Below, one piece after another: positions 33,470-41,867 of a stretch of 64,000 nt of DNA. The stretch's first letter is position 1; the number at the start of each line of letters is the position of its first letter. The position numbers and the translations under genes are program-made. The stretch is taken from assembly GCA_011525785.1 (NCBI GenBank), contig WYBT01000056.1, positions 1 through 64,000 on the forward strand, written 5' to 3'. Source of the DNA: Planctomycetaceae bacterium. GTDB taxonomy: Bacteria > Planctomycetota > UBA1135 > GCA-002686595. The notes under the pieces were generated by a model. That model was not told the origin of the DNA. It saw only the letters and a program-made list of their open reading frames with translations, and did no database searches.

Positions 33470-35815
33470 GTGGTGAAGCCCGTCGCGCTCGTCGGATTGC
33501 TGCTGGTCGTTGTCGTTGCGGCGTTCGTCGCAGTGCGCTGGCCGCGCGGAGCAGCGACGAGAACAGAGGCCCCGGCGTCGGACGCGGATCTCATGCCGCG
33601 TTCTTGGGGCGCGGACGAGCTCGATGACGCCACATCCGCGGCGGCAGGTCGCCACGGGAGCGACGCCGATGCAGCGCGAGTGGTGATCGCACAACCGACC
33701 GCTGAGGTCGCTCCACCGCTCGAGCCCGTCCACGTGCCGGCGAAACTCATCGTCGAGGTCGTCGACGCGCAGAACAGTCCGCTCGTCGACGTAGCTGTGT
33801 CGCTGCTCGAACGCGAACCCGGACGGGGCTGGCGCGCCGCGGCGAGCGTGCGCACCGACGCATCCGGGCGCGCGGAGCTACCCGCGGGAGCGCCGCACCT
33901 CGAGCGCTCCGTTCAACTGCCGCTCGTCGACGCGGCGCCGGCCGAGGCTGCGCTCGCTCCGCGCGCAGCGTGGCCCGAAGTCGTGCGCTTCGTTGCGAAG
34001 TCCACCGGCGCGCTAGAGGTGCGCGTGCTCGGCCTCGACGAGCGTGCGGTGGGGGAGGAACTCGCGGTCTGGCTGCGGCGAGAGGACGGTCCAGCGGCCT
34101 CAGCGCCGTTCGAGCAGGCGGATCGACGCACGGCGACCAACGGCGTCGCGCGATTCGAGCACGTCGCGCTGGAGAGCACGTTCACGGCGCGCGCCGAAGG
34201 CGCCGCCACTCGCTTCCGCGGCGCGCAGGTCACCGGGCCAGTGCGACCCGGCGAGACGGTGCGCGTCGATTTGGCGGCGCTCGCGCCCGCAGCGCTGCTC
34301 GCAGCGCAGCTCGTGCGCGAGGGTGGCGAAGCGCTGCGCGCGCACGACGTGCAACTCGTTGCGCCCAGGGGCGACGCGTCTCTCAAGGGTGTCCTGCTCT
34401 GGAGTGGCGTCACCGACCGAGAGGGTCGTGTGGGGATCTCTGTGCAAGAGCCCGCGGCTTCTCCGGGCTCGCTGCGCGTCTTCGCGACATGCCCTGACGG
34501 GACGCTCCTCACCGCGGCGCTCTCCGGAGGAACCCCGTCCGCGCTCGCCCACGGCCGTCAGATGCTCGATTTCGGCGTTGTCGAGCTGCGGCCGGCGGCC
34601 TGGCTCATCACGGGGCGCGTGCTCGATCCCGCGGGCGCGCCCATCGCCGGGGCAGCCGTCTCGCCGTACTGCTTCGATTCCTCGCGTGTGGGGGAGATCG
34701 CCGCCTGGCCCGAGCGAGTCCGGACAGACGCCGACGGCGCGTTCGCGCTCGCCAATGTCGCGGGGATCTCGACGGTGATGCTGACGGTCTGGGCCCCGGG
34801 CTTCACGACGGCAAATCTGCGCGGCGTGCGCAGCGGCGCGCGCGACCTCGAGGTGGTGCTCGAGCCGCGCGGAATCGTGCGCGGCCGCGTGCAGATGCCC
34901 GACGCGCTGAGTGCGGATGCGCTGGAGGTGCAGCTCGAGCAGTTGAGCGCGGCGGATGAGGCGCGCATGTTCTCAGAGCGGCCCGGCGTTCACTCGAGCG
35001 CTGCACACAGCACCACCGCTGCCGTCGAGGCCGACGGACGGTTCGAGTCGCTGCAGGTTGCGCCCGGGACGTGGCGCCTCGCCGTTCGCTTGGAAGAGGA
35101 GACGCTGCTGACGATGCGCGAGTTCGTCGTCGAGGCCGGGGCCGTGCTCGACCTGGGCCAGCTCGACCTCCGCCAGCGCATCACGCCGCTGCACATCGAC
35201 GTGGTCGACGAACGCGGCGAGCCGCTGCCGCGCGCCATGGTCACCCTGCTTTCCGAGCGCGGCGCGTGGCCCATCGAGGAGTACACCTCGCGCGCCGGTC
35301 GCGCGTCGTTCGTCACGCTGGGCGCGCCGCTCGACCTGCGCGTGTGGAGCGCGGGGCGTCGCTCGCTCGAGCTGAAGGCCGTTGCGTCGCACCAGCGCGT
35401 CACGCTGCCCACGGGCATCGCTGTTGAGTTCGTCTTCCCGCGCGATCTGCCGCCGGTCGCGCCGCCGCTCGAGTTCACCTTGTCGGTCACCGACGAGGAC
35501 GCCGAGTCGCTCGAGATCATCGAGTGCTTCGCGACCGACTGGCGCACGCGCTATCTGCTCACGTCCCGCACCGCGCCGGTCGGACCCTCCGATCGCTGGA
35601 CGCTCCACCTGCCGCACGCCGGCGACTACATGGTGATCGGCCACGTGCGCGACTCGCGCACGCTGCGCTCCGTGTGGAGCTCGCCGCGACCGCTCGGACC
35701 CATATCGATCGATGGCGCCGCGCCCACGCCGGTTCACCTGTCGTTCGACACCGCATCGCTCTCCAGCGCGCTCGCCGCACACGCCGCGCTTTCGACCTCG
35801 CCCTCGCAGCGCTGA
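33470..35815 (+). CDS. Membrane-anchored protein with carboxypeptidase-regulatory-like repeats
   Basis: A 781-residue protein of unknown function. GTG 33470 starts VKPVALVGLLLVVVVAAFVA, an uncleaved or weakly cleaved N-terminal helix. The rest is extracytoplasmic and made of beta-sandwich units such as LIVEVVDAQNSPLVDVAVSL, ITGRVLDPAGAPIAGAAVS and LHIDVVDERGEPLPRAMVTL. Each is followed by a TDADGAF- or TDASGRAELP-type turn: the carboxypeptidase regulatory/SpaA-like pattern. Two other genes here (37337 and 40483) share this architecture. It may be a surface or periplasmic stalk. No enzyme motif is seen and the YRD-type C-terminal domain is absent. Confidence 0.75.
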   Translation: MVKPVALVGLLLVVVVAAFVAVRWPRGAATRTEAPASDADLMPRSWGADELDDATSAAAGRHGSDADAARVVIAQPTAEVAPPLEPVHVPAKLIVEVVDAQNSPLVDVAVSLLEREPGRGWRAAASVRTDASGRAELPAGAPHLERSVQLPLVDAAPAEAALAPRAAWPEVVRFVAKSTGALEVRVLGLDERAVGEELAVWLRREDGPAASAPFEQADRRTATNGVARFEHVALESTFTARAEGAATRFRGAQVTGPVRPGETVRVDLAALAPAALLAAQLVREGGEALRAHDVQLVAPRGDASLKGVLLWSGVTDREGRVGISVQEPAASPGSLRVFATCPDGTLLTAALSGGTPSALAHGRQMLDFGVVELRPAAWLITGRVLDPAGAPIAGAAVSPYCFDSSRVGEIAAWPERVRTDADGAFALANVAGISTVMLTVWAPGFTTANLRGVRSGARDLEVVLEPRGIVRGRVQMPDALSADALEVQLEQLSAADEARMFSERPGVHSSAAHSTTAAVEADGRFESLQVAPGTWRLAVRLEEETLLTMREFVVEAGAVLDLGQLDLRQRITPLHIDVVDERGEPLPRAMVTLLSERGAWPIEEYTSRAGRASFVTLGAPLDLRVWSAGRRSLELKAVASHQRVTLPTGIAVEFVFPRDLPPVAPPLEFTLSVTDEDAESLEIIECFATDWRTRYLLTSRTAPVGPSDRWTLHLPHAGDYMVIGHVRDSRTLRSVWSSPRPLGPISIDGAAPTPVHLSFDTASLSSALAAHAALSTSPSQR

Positions 35816-35846
35816 CCCGTGCGGCGTCAGGTGTCTTCTGCCGGCT

Positions 35847-35999
35847 TCACGCGATCACTCCCCTGCGCGATCTCGCGGGCGGAGAAGTCTTCGGCTTCGC
35901 AGCGCGCGGTGTTCCGGGGAGCCTGGGGATGACCAGGCCGGCGGCGACCCCGAGTACGAAACTGATCCACGTGGCGATTCGAGCCGCCCAGGTGGGCAT
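35847..35999 (-). CDS. Possible small single-helix membrane protein
   Basis: A 50-codon frame opens at ATG 35999 with MPTWAARIATWISFVLGVAA, then GLVIPRLPG and a basic Pro-rich tail ending RSRRGVIA. One membrane helix at about 9-26 followed by positive residues would give an N-out orientation. There is no recognised family and no clear ribosome binding site. The frame stays open upstream without a start codon. It may be a real small gene or a remnant beside the IS21 fragment. Confidence 0.35.
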   Translation of the reverse strand: MPTWAARIATWISFVLGVAAGLVIPRLPGTPRAAKPKTSPPARSRRGVIA

Positions 36000-36044
36000 G
36001 TAAGAAGAGTCCGCGCTCTGCGACAGCAGGATGGCCTCAGAGCT

Positions 36045-36157
36045 CGCCGCTGCTGCGACGAACGCGAGCTCACTCCCGCCGCGTTCGCCGTCTCTTCAAC
36101 TCCCAGCCCTGCTTCAAGCAAGTGCTGGATCTTCAGCCGTGTCATCGCGTCGTACAC
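36045..36157 (-). pseudogene. N-terminal fragment of an IS21-type transposase (IstA) gene
   Basis: The minus strand from 36157 encodes MYDAMTRLKIQHLLEAGLGV and then EETANAAGVSSRS, the N-terminal helix-turn-helix with which IS21 IstA transposases begin. Similarity ends after about 35 residues. No DDE domain, IstB or terminal repeats are nearby, so only a scar is left. Within 35816-36322 I see otherwise just the small frame at 35847. Confidence 0.6.
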
Positions 36158-36322
36158 CGGCGACCACGACGCCGTCCCGACCCCAACCCGAGGGAGACCG
36201 TCGCCACCCTGTCTGGTTACCGCCCTCAGGCCGAGGAACTACCCGCCAGAGTTTCCGGAACTCACACGCCTAAGCGCAGAGCGGCGGGCATGGAAGTGCG
36301 CGATGGTGCGCCGCGCCCAGAC

Positions 36323-37261
36323 TCACTTCGACTTCGGTGTGAGCCACTGCCAAGCCTCGTTCATCGGCGTGAAGCGCAGGAGCACGCGCGCCTTGGGCTC
36401 GTCGACTTGCATGCCGCCGACGAGGGTCAGCGAGCGATCGTCCGTCGCGACTCCCGGCATCACCAGTTGGACGCCGAGCGGCGTCGTGCGCTTCCAGGTC
36501 TCGCTCTTGGAGTCGTAGCGCCACGCCGACTGCTCTTCGAACACGTACAGGCTTTCGCCGAGCGGGCCGACCTCCCCGATCACTCCGTGCGCGCCGAACT
36601 TGGCCCACAGCGGCGCGGGCGGCTGCGGCAGCGCGCGCCAACCGTCTTTGCCGCGCACCCAGTGCTCGCGTTTGGGCTCGAACGCCTCGCCGTCGAGGCC
36701 GCCGACGACGTGCAGCTCGCCGCGCAGCGCGACCACGAGGTGGAAGTGATCGCCGGCCGCGAACTCGGGCGGCGGCGGCTCGCTGCGCACGGAGCGCTTG
36801 TCGGTGTCGACGACGAGGAGCGCGGCTTCACTGCCGCCGTAGCCGCCGAGGACGAACAGCTCTCGCCCGATCGCAGCGGCGCCGAAGTGCGAGCGCGGCA
36901 ACTGGCCCGCGGGTACGAGTTCGCTCCACTTGTCGCGCGCGAAGTCGTAGCTCTCGACGCTCTCGCCGATCGCGAACACAGCGTCGCCGATCCGCGCCGA
37001 GCCGAAGAACGCGCGCCCGCGGCCCATGTCCGCGCGGCGCACCCACTTGTCCGCGCCCGGCGCGAGCCACCAGGTCTGGCGCTGCTCGCGGTCCTTCGCC
37101 TTGGCGTCGCCGAAGCCGCCGAACGAGAGCAGGCCGCCGTTCAACAGCTCGACGCGATGGCCATGTCGCTCCGCGGGCAGCGCGACGGGCCACTTGGGCG
37201 TGGGCGGACCCGAGTGACCGGGTCCCTGAAGCGCCAGCGCCGCGAACAGGAGGATCGACAT
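36323..37261 (-). CDS. Kelch-repeat protein, exported
   Basis: A 312-residue protein with a short hydrophobic N-terminus (MSILLFAALALQGPG) acting as a signal. The remainder carries five to six kelch units: RHGHRVELLNGGLLSFGGFG, RSHFGAAAIGRELFVLGGYG and GELHVVGGLDGEAF, each with the double Gly and a following Trp (DKWSEL, KDGWRAL, SETWKR). This is a kelch/galactose-oxidase-like propeller. No catalytic residues can be assigned and the YRD-type tail is missing. It is probably periplasmic or surface-bound. It is transcribed away from the neighbouring carboxypeptidase-like gene's end, 75 bp downstream of it on the same strand. Confidence 0.82.
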   Translation of the reverse strand: MSILLFAALALQGPGHSGPPTPKWPVALPAERHGHRVELLNGGLLSFGGFGDAKAKDREQRQTWWLAPGADKWVRRADMGRGRAFFGSARIGDAVFAIGESVESYDFARDKWSELVPAGQLPRSHFGAAAIGRELFVLGGYGGSEAALLVVDTDKRSVRSEPPPPEFAAGDHFHLVVALRGELHVVGGLDGEAFEPKREHWVRGKDGWRALPQPPAPLWAKFGAHGVIGEVGPLGESLYVFEEQSAWRYDSKSETWKRTTPLGVQLVMPGVATDDRSLTLVGGMQVDEPKARVLLRFTPMNEAWQWLTPKSK

Positions 37262-37336
37262 GGCATCGAGCGAGAGCTGGGGCCGTAGCGTCAGCGCTTG
37301 TGCACCGGGAGTCTAGACACCCAGCGTATCGTCCGC

Positions 37337-39025
37337 TCATTCCGCCCGGCGCGCTACGACCGTTGTCTTCTCTCCGGCGGGCAGGTCGACGACGATTCGG
37401 CGTTCACCGTCGAGGCTTGTGAAGGTCGGCGAAAGCAGGCGAAGCGTGTAGATGCCCGGCTCGAGGCCGGACACCTCGAAAGGTGGAGACATCCCGCTGC
37501 TCAAGGCTCCCGATTGACGCACGCGTCCGGACGCGTCGGGCGTGGGCGTGCCGTGAGAGAGGAAGACCATGACAGCCCCTGAGTAGCTCGAGCCGTCTGG
37601 ATTGCGCAGGTCGAGAGCGAGCGCCGCGCGCGCCGTCAGGTCGACGACGATCGTCGTCGGATGCTCGCCGATCTCCACATGCTGGGTTGGCCCGGATGGG
37701 GAAGGGTATCGAAGGCCGGTCGCATGAACCGTCCACGTGTAACCGCCGAAAGGAACGCCCTCGACTCGCGCGCGCCCCTGTCGATCGACTTCGAACTCGA
37801 AACGAAGCGGCAGTACGTCTCCGTCGATCAGTTGAACCTGGCCGGTGCTCGGGTGCGGACCCGCATCGCCCGACGTGCGCCACGAGGGGCTTCGAAACTC
37901 GATCTCGAGCGCTCCCAAGCGTGTGCCCAGTCGGCGAAGGGGTAAAGTCGCCGATGCAACGCCCTTGTCGACGGGCGTGCAGGTGAGTTCCGCCCGGCCG
38001 CGTTCGTACCCGGCGAACTCGTAGTCTAGAACCAGCGGGCCCAACTCGTCTCCCAGCGTGTCTGACGTGTAGAGCTGCAGCAGGAATCCGGCGGGAAGCT
38101 CTCGAAGCGCCGGGTCCAGCCCCGAAAGCCACGCGCACCACCTCATTCCGAAGTGGTCAGCGCCCGCGCAAGACGATTCAAGGCGTCGGTGGCCATGTTT
38201 GGGCAAGAGCGACTCGAGTGGTCCCGACTCTGGAACGAAGTGCACCAGCACGCCGAACAGTCGCGACACTGTGAGCTCGATCGAGATGTCACCGGTCTTG
38301 GCCAGCGCGACCGGGGGTTGCACCATCACGTACCCGGCGCCGGCGGCGAACAGCATGTACTCTGCTCCGCCGGCGAGCCCATCGACGCAAAACGCGCCGG
38401 CTGCGTCCACATCCGCCGATACGACGGTCGGATCGTTCTCGAACAGTCCCCCTAGAACTTGTTCATGGTCCAGGACCCCGCGGGCGAGCGCCACGACGCG
38501 CACACCGGGCGTGGGAGCTACTCCCGACGCGGTCAAAACTCGCCCGCAGATTGGCGCGGTGGGCGTGAGGATCAACACGACTTCCGCTGGGAACGGTTCC
38601 GAAATCAGGGCCTTGGCGGGCACGTAGCCGGCGTGTCGTGCTGCGACCATCGAGCCGGTGGCCGCCGGTGGCCGCAGCGCAAGCTCGCCGCCGGAATCGG
38701 TCAGCCCGAAATGCCTCCAACCTGCGGAGCTTCGAACGTGCACCTCGCAGCCAGCCAGTGGCTCGCCTTTCGGATCGGTAACCCGCACCATGAATCCAGC
38801 GAGCCGCTCCGGCTCGGGCACGTTCGCGCGGCCCGTCCCCTCGGACGGAGCCTCTATCGCAGCCACCTCGCGCGTCGGGACCGTCGCCGCACTGGGGCGG
38901 CCCTGCTCGCGTGTCTGCTCGCGTGAGTGAGGATCGCCGACAAGCTGCCAAGCAATCGCCAACGCGAGCATGGCGACTCCCGTCAATGCGAGTCGCCGTA
39001 CTCGACTGCGAGCCACTTCCTTCAC
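37337..39025 (-). CDS. Membrane-anchored carboxypeptidase-regulatory-like protein
   Basis: A 562-residue protein of unknown function. An N-terminal helix, LALTGVAMLALAIAWQLVG, anchors it. Outside are beta-sandwich units: FMVRVTDPKGEPLAGCEVHV, ICGRVLTASGVAPTPGVRV and the final EVSGLEPGIYTLRL. The start codon is GTG at 39025. It is the third gene of a run beginning with the sigma factor at 40233 and the small Cys-rich protein at 39541, with gaps of 44 and 66 bp, so the three may share a transcript. Its GC content and codon use look slightly milder than the surroundings, but not strikingly so. Confidence 0.72.
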   Translation of the reverse strand: MKEVARSRVRRLALTGVAMLALAIAWQLVGDPHSREQTREQGRPSAATVPTREVAAIEAPSEGTGRANVPEPERLAGFMVRVTDPKGEPLAGCEVHVRSSAGWRHFGLTDSGGELALRPPAATGSMVAARHAGYVPAKALISEPFPAEVVLILTPTAPICGRVLTASGVAPTPGVRVVALARGVLDHEQVLGGLFENDPTVVSADVDAAGAFCVDGLAGGAEYMLFAAGAGYVMVQPPVALAKTGDISIELTVSRLFGVLVHFVPESGPLESLLPKHGHRRLESSCAGADHFGMRWCAWLSGLDPALRELPAGFLLQLYTSDTLGDELGPLVLDYEFAGYERGRAELTCTPVDKGVASATLPLRRLGTRLGALEIEFRSPSWRTSGDAGPHPSTGQVQLIDGDVLPLRFEFEVDRQGRARVEGVPFGGYTWTVHATGLRYPSPSGPTQHVEIGEHPTTIVVDLTARAALALDLRNPDGSSYSGAVMVFLSHGTPTPDASGRVRQSGALSSGMSPPFEVSGLEPGIYTLRLLSPTFTSLDGERRIVVDLPAGEKTTVVARRAE

Positions 39026-39091
39026 TGGATCACGCGCCCCGCGAATTGAGCAGCCTCTCCAGTCGGGAGATCTCCACGCCGCCGCCGCGCG

Positions 39092-39541
39092 TCACAGTGC
39101 GCACTCGGCCCACACGGAAAGCCCCATCCCATCGTAGATTTCTTCGAACCGTTTAGTGCAAGGATCGGAGCCTCCGCAGCTTGGATTCGTCCCGCCGCAA
39201 TTGCCGGTTGGCTCAGAACTGTAGTACCCAGGGCTCGTTTCGGTGAAGACGAGATGACAACATCGCGGTTCGACCTGACCGCCGCACTTGCACGTTGAGT
39301 AACCCGCTCCGTAGCCGGACGCTCCAACGGAGCACCCTGCGGGGCATCCCGTACTGATGCAGGATACGGTCCAAGGGGGTATTACGGTGGTCGTCAGCAC
39401 CGTCTGACATCCTGGCGCGCTGCATGGAGCAGGCCCCGCCGTCGCCAACGAGATCCGGCCAGCGGCGAGGCCGTGAAGAAGCGCGGCTGCGCCAAGGAAC
39501 ACGAGGATCCATATGCAGACGCGAATCGGCAGTTGGGTCAT
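39092..39541 (-). CDS. Small Cys-rich secreted protein
   Basis: A 149-residue exported protein not matching any family I know. An N-terminal helix (CIWILVFLGAAALLHGLAAG) serves as signal or anchor. The rest has about fourteen Cys residues in clusters such as PCSAPGCQ, CISTGCPAGC, CKCGG, RCCH, CGGTNPSCGGSDPC and the terminal ECAL, so it is probably disulfide-stabilised outside the cytoplasm. GGAG lies a few bases before ATG 39541. It sits directly behind the sigma factor gene that carries the G-run and ahead of a carboxypeptidase-like gene. A role as a surface or matrix component is only a guess. Confidence 0.72.
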   Translation of the reverse strand: MTQLPIRVCIWILVFLGAAALLHGLAAGRISLATAGPAPCSAPGCQTVLTTTVIPPWTVSCISTGCPAGCSVGASGYGAGYSTCKCGGQVEPRCCHLVFTETSPGYYSSEPTGNCGGTNPSCGGSDPCTKRFEEIYDGMGLSVWAECAL

Positions 39542-39585
39542 GGTTGTCTCCGTTGCGGGTTGCGCGCCGGTGCGCTCGGGGCGTT

Positions 39586-40233
39586 TCAGGTTTCGTCTCG
39601 GCGGTTGCGATTCCCGCGGGATAGACGTCTGGCGACGCGCAGCTTTTCATTCTTTCGTGAATTCGATCGCATGACTCGATGGTTGACCTTTGCGATCGCG
39701 TGTCGAGTGAAGCCGAGCCGGCGCGCAACCGCCCTTAGGAAGACGCGCTCCGCCCGCCACGCCGTAGCAACTGAAACGCCCAAGGACTGGGCCACGCGAT
39801 CGAGGGTCAGCCCTTCGAGACGCAACGTGGCTACCGCACCTGGAACGGGCGGCAAGGACTGACGGGTATCCTCGGCGATGCGCTCGAACTCCACTTGCGC
39901 TGCCAGTTCGCCCCCCCCCCAGTCGCCGTGCGCAACGAGCTCGGAGGCGACCGCCGCCAAGTCGATCTCGGTATTGCGTCGGGCCTCTCGTCGCGCTGCA
40001 TCAGCGGCGGCAGCCATCGCCACGCGTGCGATCCATCGCTCCGGGTGGACTGGAGAGCCGTGGCGCGTGCAGTAAAGGGCGAACCGCAGAACTACGTCTT
40101 GCACAAGGTCTTCGGCGGCGACTCCTCGCCTTGCACGACGCAGGCAAATGCGGCGAATCTGCTCGAGCGAGTCGATCAGCGCATCCCAGGGGACCTCCGG
40201 ATGGGCGGTGGGGTGTTCTCGACGGCCAGTCAC
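39586..40233 (-). CDS. RNA polymerase sigma factor (ECF-like) with a ten-G tract in the gene
   Basis: A 215-residue sigma factor. Region 2 is at about 25-85 with AAEDLVQDVVLRFALYC and RWIARVAMAAAADAARRE. Region 4 lies near 130-175 with LRLEGLTLDRVAQSLGVSVA, its helix-turn-helix. The start codon is GTG 40233. A run of ten G on the coding strand (39911-39920) encodes part of GDWGGGELA between the two regions. Loss or gain of one base would remove region 4 and switch the factor off. The downstream Cys-rich and carboxypeptidase-like genes are likely targets or co-transcribed. As written the frame is intact. Confidence 0.8.
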   Translation of the reverse strand: MTGRREHPTAHPEVPWDALIDSLEQIRRICLRRARRGVAAEDLVQDVVLRFALYCTRHGSPVHPERWIARVAMAAAADAARREARRNTEIDLAAVASELVAHGDWGGGELAAQVEFERIAEDTRQSLPPVPGAVATLRLEGLTLDRVAQSLGVSVATAWRAERVFLRAVARRLGFTRHAIAKVNHRVMRSNSRKNEKLRVARRLSRGNRNRRDET

Positions 40234-40302
40234 GCGAAGTGAGTGTCCGCTTGATGCCGATAGTTTCTGGATTCTCCAGGAATCCTTCGAAGTCGTGGGC
40301 CT

Positions 40303-40486
40303 CTAGCCCGACCTATTCACGAGCCCGCTACTGCAAACGCCGGATCATCCTGCTCTGCTGCGCTTTATTCGACGCGAGATGTTCTCAGCGACTTGGCAGG
40401 TCGCTTCCGAGCCCTCGCGCCGAAGAACCTTGCAGGACCGGCGCTCCGACGTTTTCGCTACGCGGTTCGTGAATAGGTCGGGCTAG
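40303..40486. mobile_element. MITE-like element with 20-bp terminal inverted repeats
   Basis: CTAGCCCGACCTATTCACGA at 40303-40322 is repeated in perfect inverted orientation at 40467-40486, bounding a 184-bp element. The interior is visibly less GC-rich than the surroundings and codes for nothing. No transposase is present and I see no target-site duplication. The right end overlaps the stop codon of the gene at 40483. It is probably a non-autonomous transposable element or a remnant of one. Confidence 0.65.
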
Positions 40487-41484
40487 CGCTTGCGCACTGT
40501 GAGCGGCGGGATCTGCGGACGCGCGACGCTCGCCGGCTCGATGTCTACCAGCAGTTCCTCGATCGCGCTCTCGCCGGCGCGCACGGTGAGGCGGTAGCGG
40601 TCCGGCGGCAGGTCGGTGAAGCGCAGCACGCCGAAGGCGTCGCTCACGCGCGGCGGCCAGACGCGTGTGGCGTCATCGGCGTCGGACAGGATCGCGTAGG
40701 CGCCGTCGATGGCGACGCCGCGCGGGTCGACCACGGTGCTCTCGAGCGCGCCGAGCTCGAGGCCGAAGACGGCGAAGTCGGCGCCGCCGGGGCGGTGGTC
40801 GAGTTGCGCGTCGGCCAGCGCGACGAGGTCCGGCCAGCTCCCGCCAGCGGCCCAACTGGGCAGCACGCGCACGAGGTAGTCGCCGTGGGCGAGGTCCTCG
40901 ACGGCGAAGAAGCCGCGCGGGTCGACGCGGATCCAGCGCTGGACCGCGCCCTTGAGCTCGGTCAGGTCGCCGCGGGGCGTGAACTGGAGCTCGTAGCCTT
41001 CAGGATCCTCCCAAGTGTTGCCCAAGGGGTGAGCAATGCGCCCAGAGAGTGCGCCGGAGGAGAGCTCGGGCAGGGGCGGCGGCGGGGGCTTGGGGGGGGC
41101 CAGGAGCAGCTGCAGGTCCTCGCCCGGCGCTTCGACTCGGACCGAGCGCGGAGGGAAGCCCCATTTGACCAGCGCCACGTCGTAGGGGCCCGGGCCGAGG
41201 CCCTCGAGGCGGAAGCGGCCGGCGGCGTCGGTCTCGGTCCAAAAGGGCGTCTCGTTGGAGCGCAGGAACACGTTCACGCCCGCCGCGGGCTCGGAGTCGA
41301 TGTCGACGACCTGGCCGGCCAGAACGTGCTCGCCCGCCGGCGGTTCGAGCGGCTCGAGCTGCGCGCCCGTGGGGGGCAGGAACACCGGCAGCGCGAGCTC
41401 GGAGCGGGCCATGCGCGCGTGGAAGAACCCCACGGCGAGGACCGTGAACACCACGACGGTGAACACCAGCGGAAGGTGGCGCAT
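40483..41484 (-). CDS. Membrane-anchored carboxypeptidase-regulatory-like protein
   Basis: A 333-residue protein of unknown function. MRHLPLVFTVVVFTVLAVGF is an N-terminal membrane helix. GQVVDIDSEPAAGVNVFLRS with ETDAAGRFRLEGLGPGPYDV is a textbook carboxypeptidase regulatory-like unit. A Pro-rich hinge (PPKPPPPPLPEL) leads to a second part with ESTVVDPRGVAIDGAYAIL. ATG 41484 was chosen because the upstream frame is Arg-rich and non-coding. The stop codon TAG lies within the inverted repeat of the MITE-like element, so the last residues (VRKR) may be altered by the insertion. It is divergent from the aroF operon. Confidence 0.72.
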   Translation of the reverse strand: MRHLPLVFTVVVFTVLAVGFFHARMARSELALPVFLPPTGAQLEPLEPPAGEHVLAGQVVDIDSEPAAGVNVFLRSNETPFWTETDAAGRFRLEGLGPGPYDVALVKWGFPPRSVRVEAPGEDLQLLLAPPKPPPPPLPELSSGALSGRIAHPLGNTWEDPEGYELQFTPRGDLTELKGAVQRWIRVDPRGFFAVEDLAHGDYLVRVLPSWAAGGSWPDLVALADAQLDHRPGGADFAVFGLELGALESTVVDPRGVAIDGAYAILSDADDATRVWPPRVSDAFGVLRFTDLPPDRYRLTVRAGESAIEELLVDIEPASVARPQIPPLTVRKR

Positions 41485-41734
41485 CGCTAGCAGGAAGGCC
41501 GTCGGCGCGCGCCGGACGCAGAGGCGTGGCGCGGGTGGGCGGCTGGACGGTGATGGGCGCGGCGGGCGCGGGGCGGCTCGCAGCTCGCGCGCTGACTCGC
41601 GTCGTCGCCCCAGCTCGAGGGGCCGCTGCCGGCGCCGGCTCGCGGGGGAGCGGTGACCCCGGGGCAGCGGGCCGCACCTGAGCGAGGCTCGGCGCGGGGC
41701 TCGCGCTCGTGCGACCAAGCTACTCCTGCCCGCG

Positions 41735-41763
41735 TTGAGGCTCCAGCGCTGCGCCTCTATACT
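41735..41763 (+). promoter_or_regulatory. Sigma-70 type promoter for the aroF-gmk operon
   Basis: TTGAGG at 41735-41740 and TATACT at 41758-41763 are separated by exactly 17 bp, and start about 100 bp before the aroF ATG. This AT-containing hexamer stands out in the high-GC surroundings. The rest of the gene-free stretch 41485-41867 shows nothing else I can identify. Confidence 0.65.
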
Positions 41764-41867
41764 CTTCCGCCTTTCCTCGCGCCCGACAGGGTCCGGGCGA
41801 ATCGTCCGCCGCCGGTGCGCGCGGAGGTCGCCGCCGAGACCCGCCGCAGGCGCGCGCCCCCTGCTCC

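Noticed and set aside
41092..41099. Run of eight G (C on the coding strand) in the carboxypeptidase-like gene as a second phase-variable tract
   Set aside because: Eight bases within a Pro-codon-rich hinge is expected in such GC-rich sequence and shorter than the ten-base tract in the sigma factor gene.
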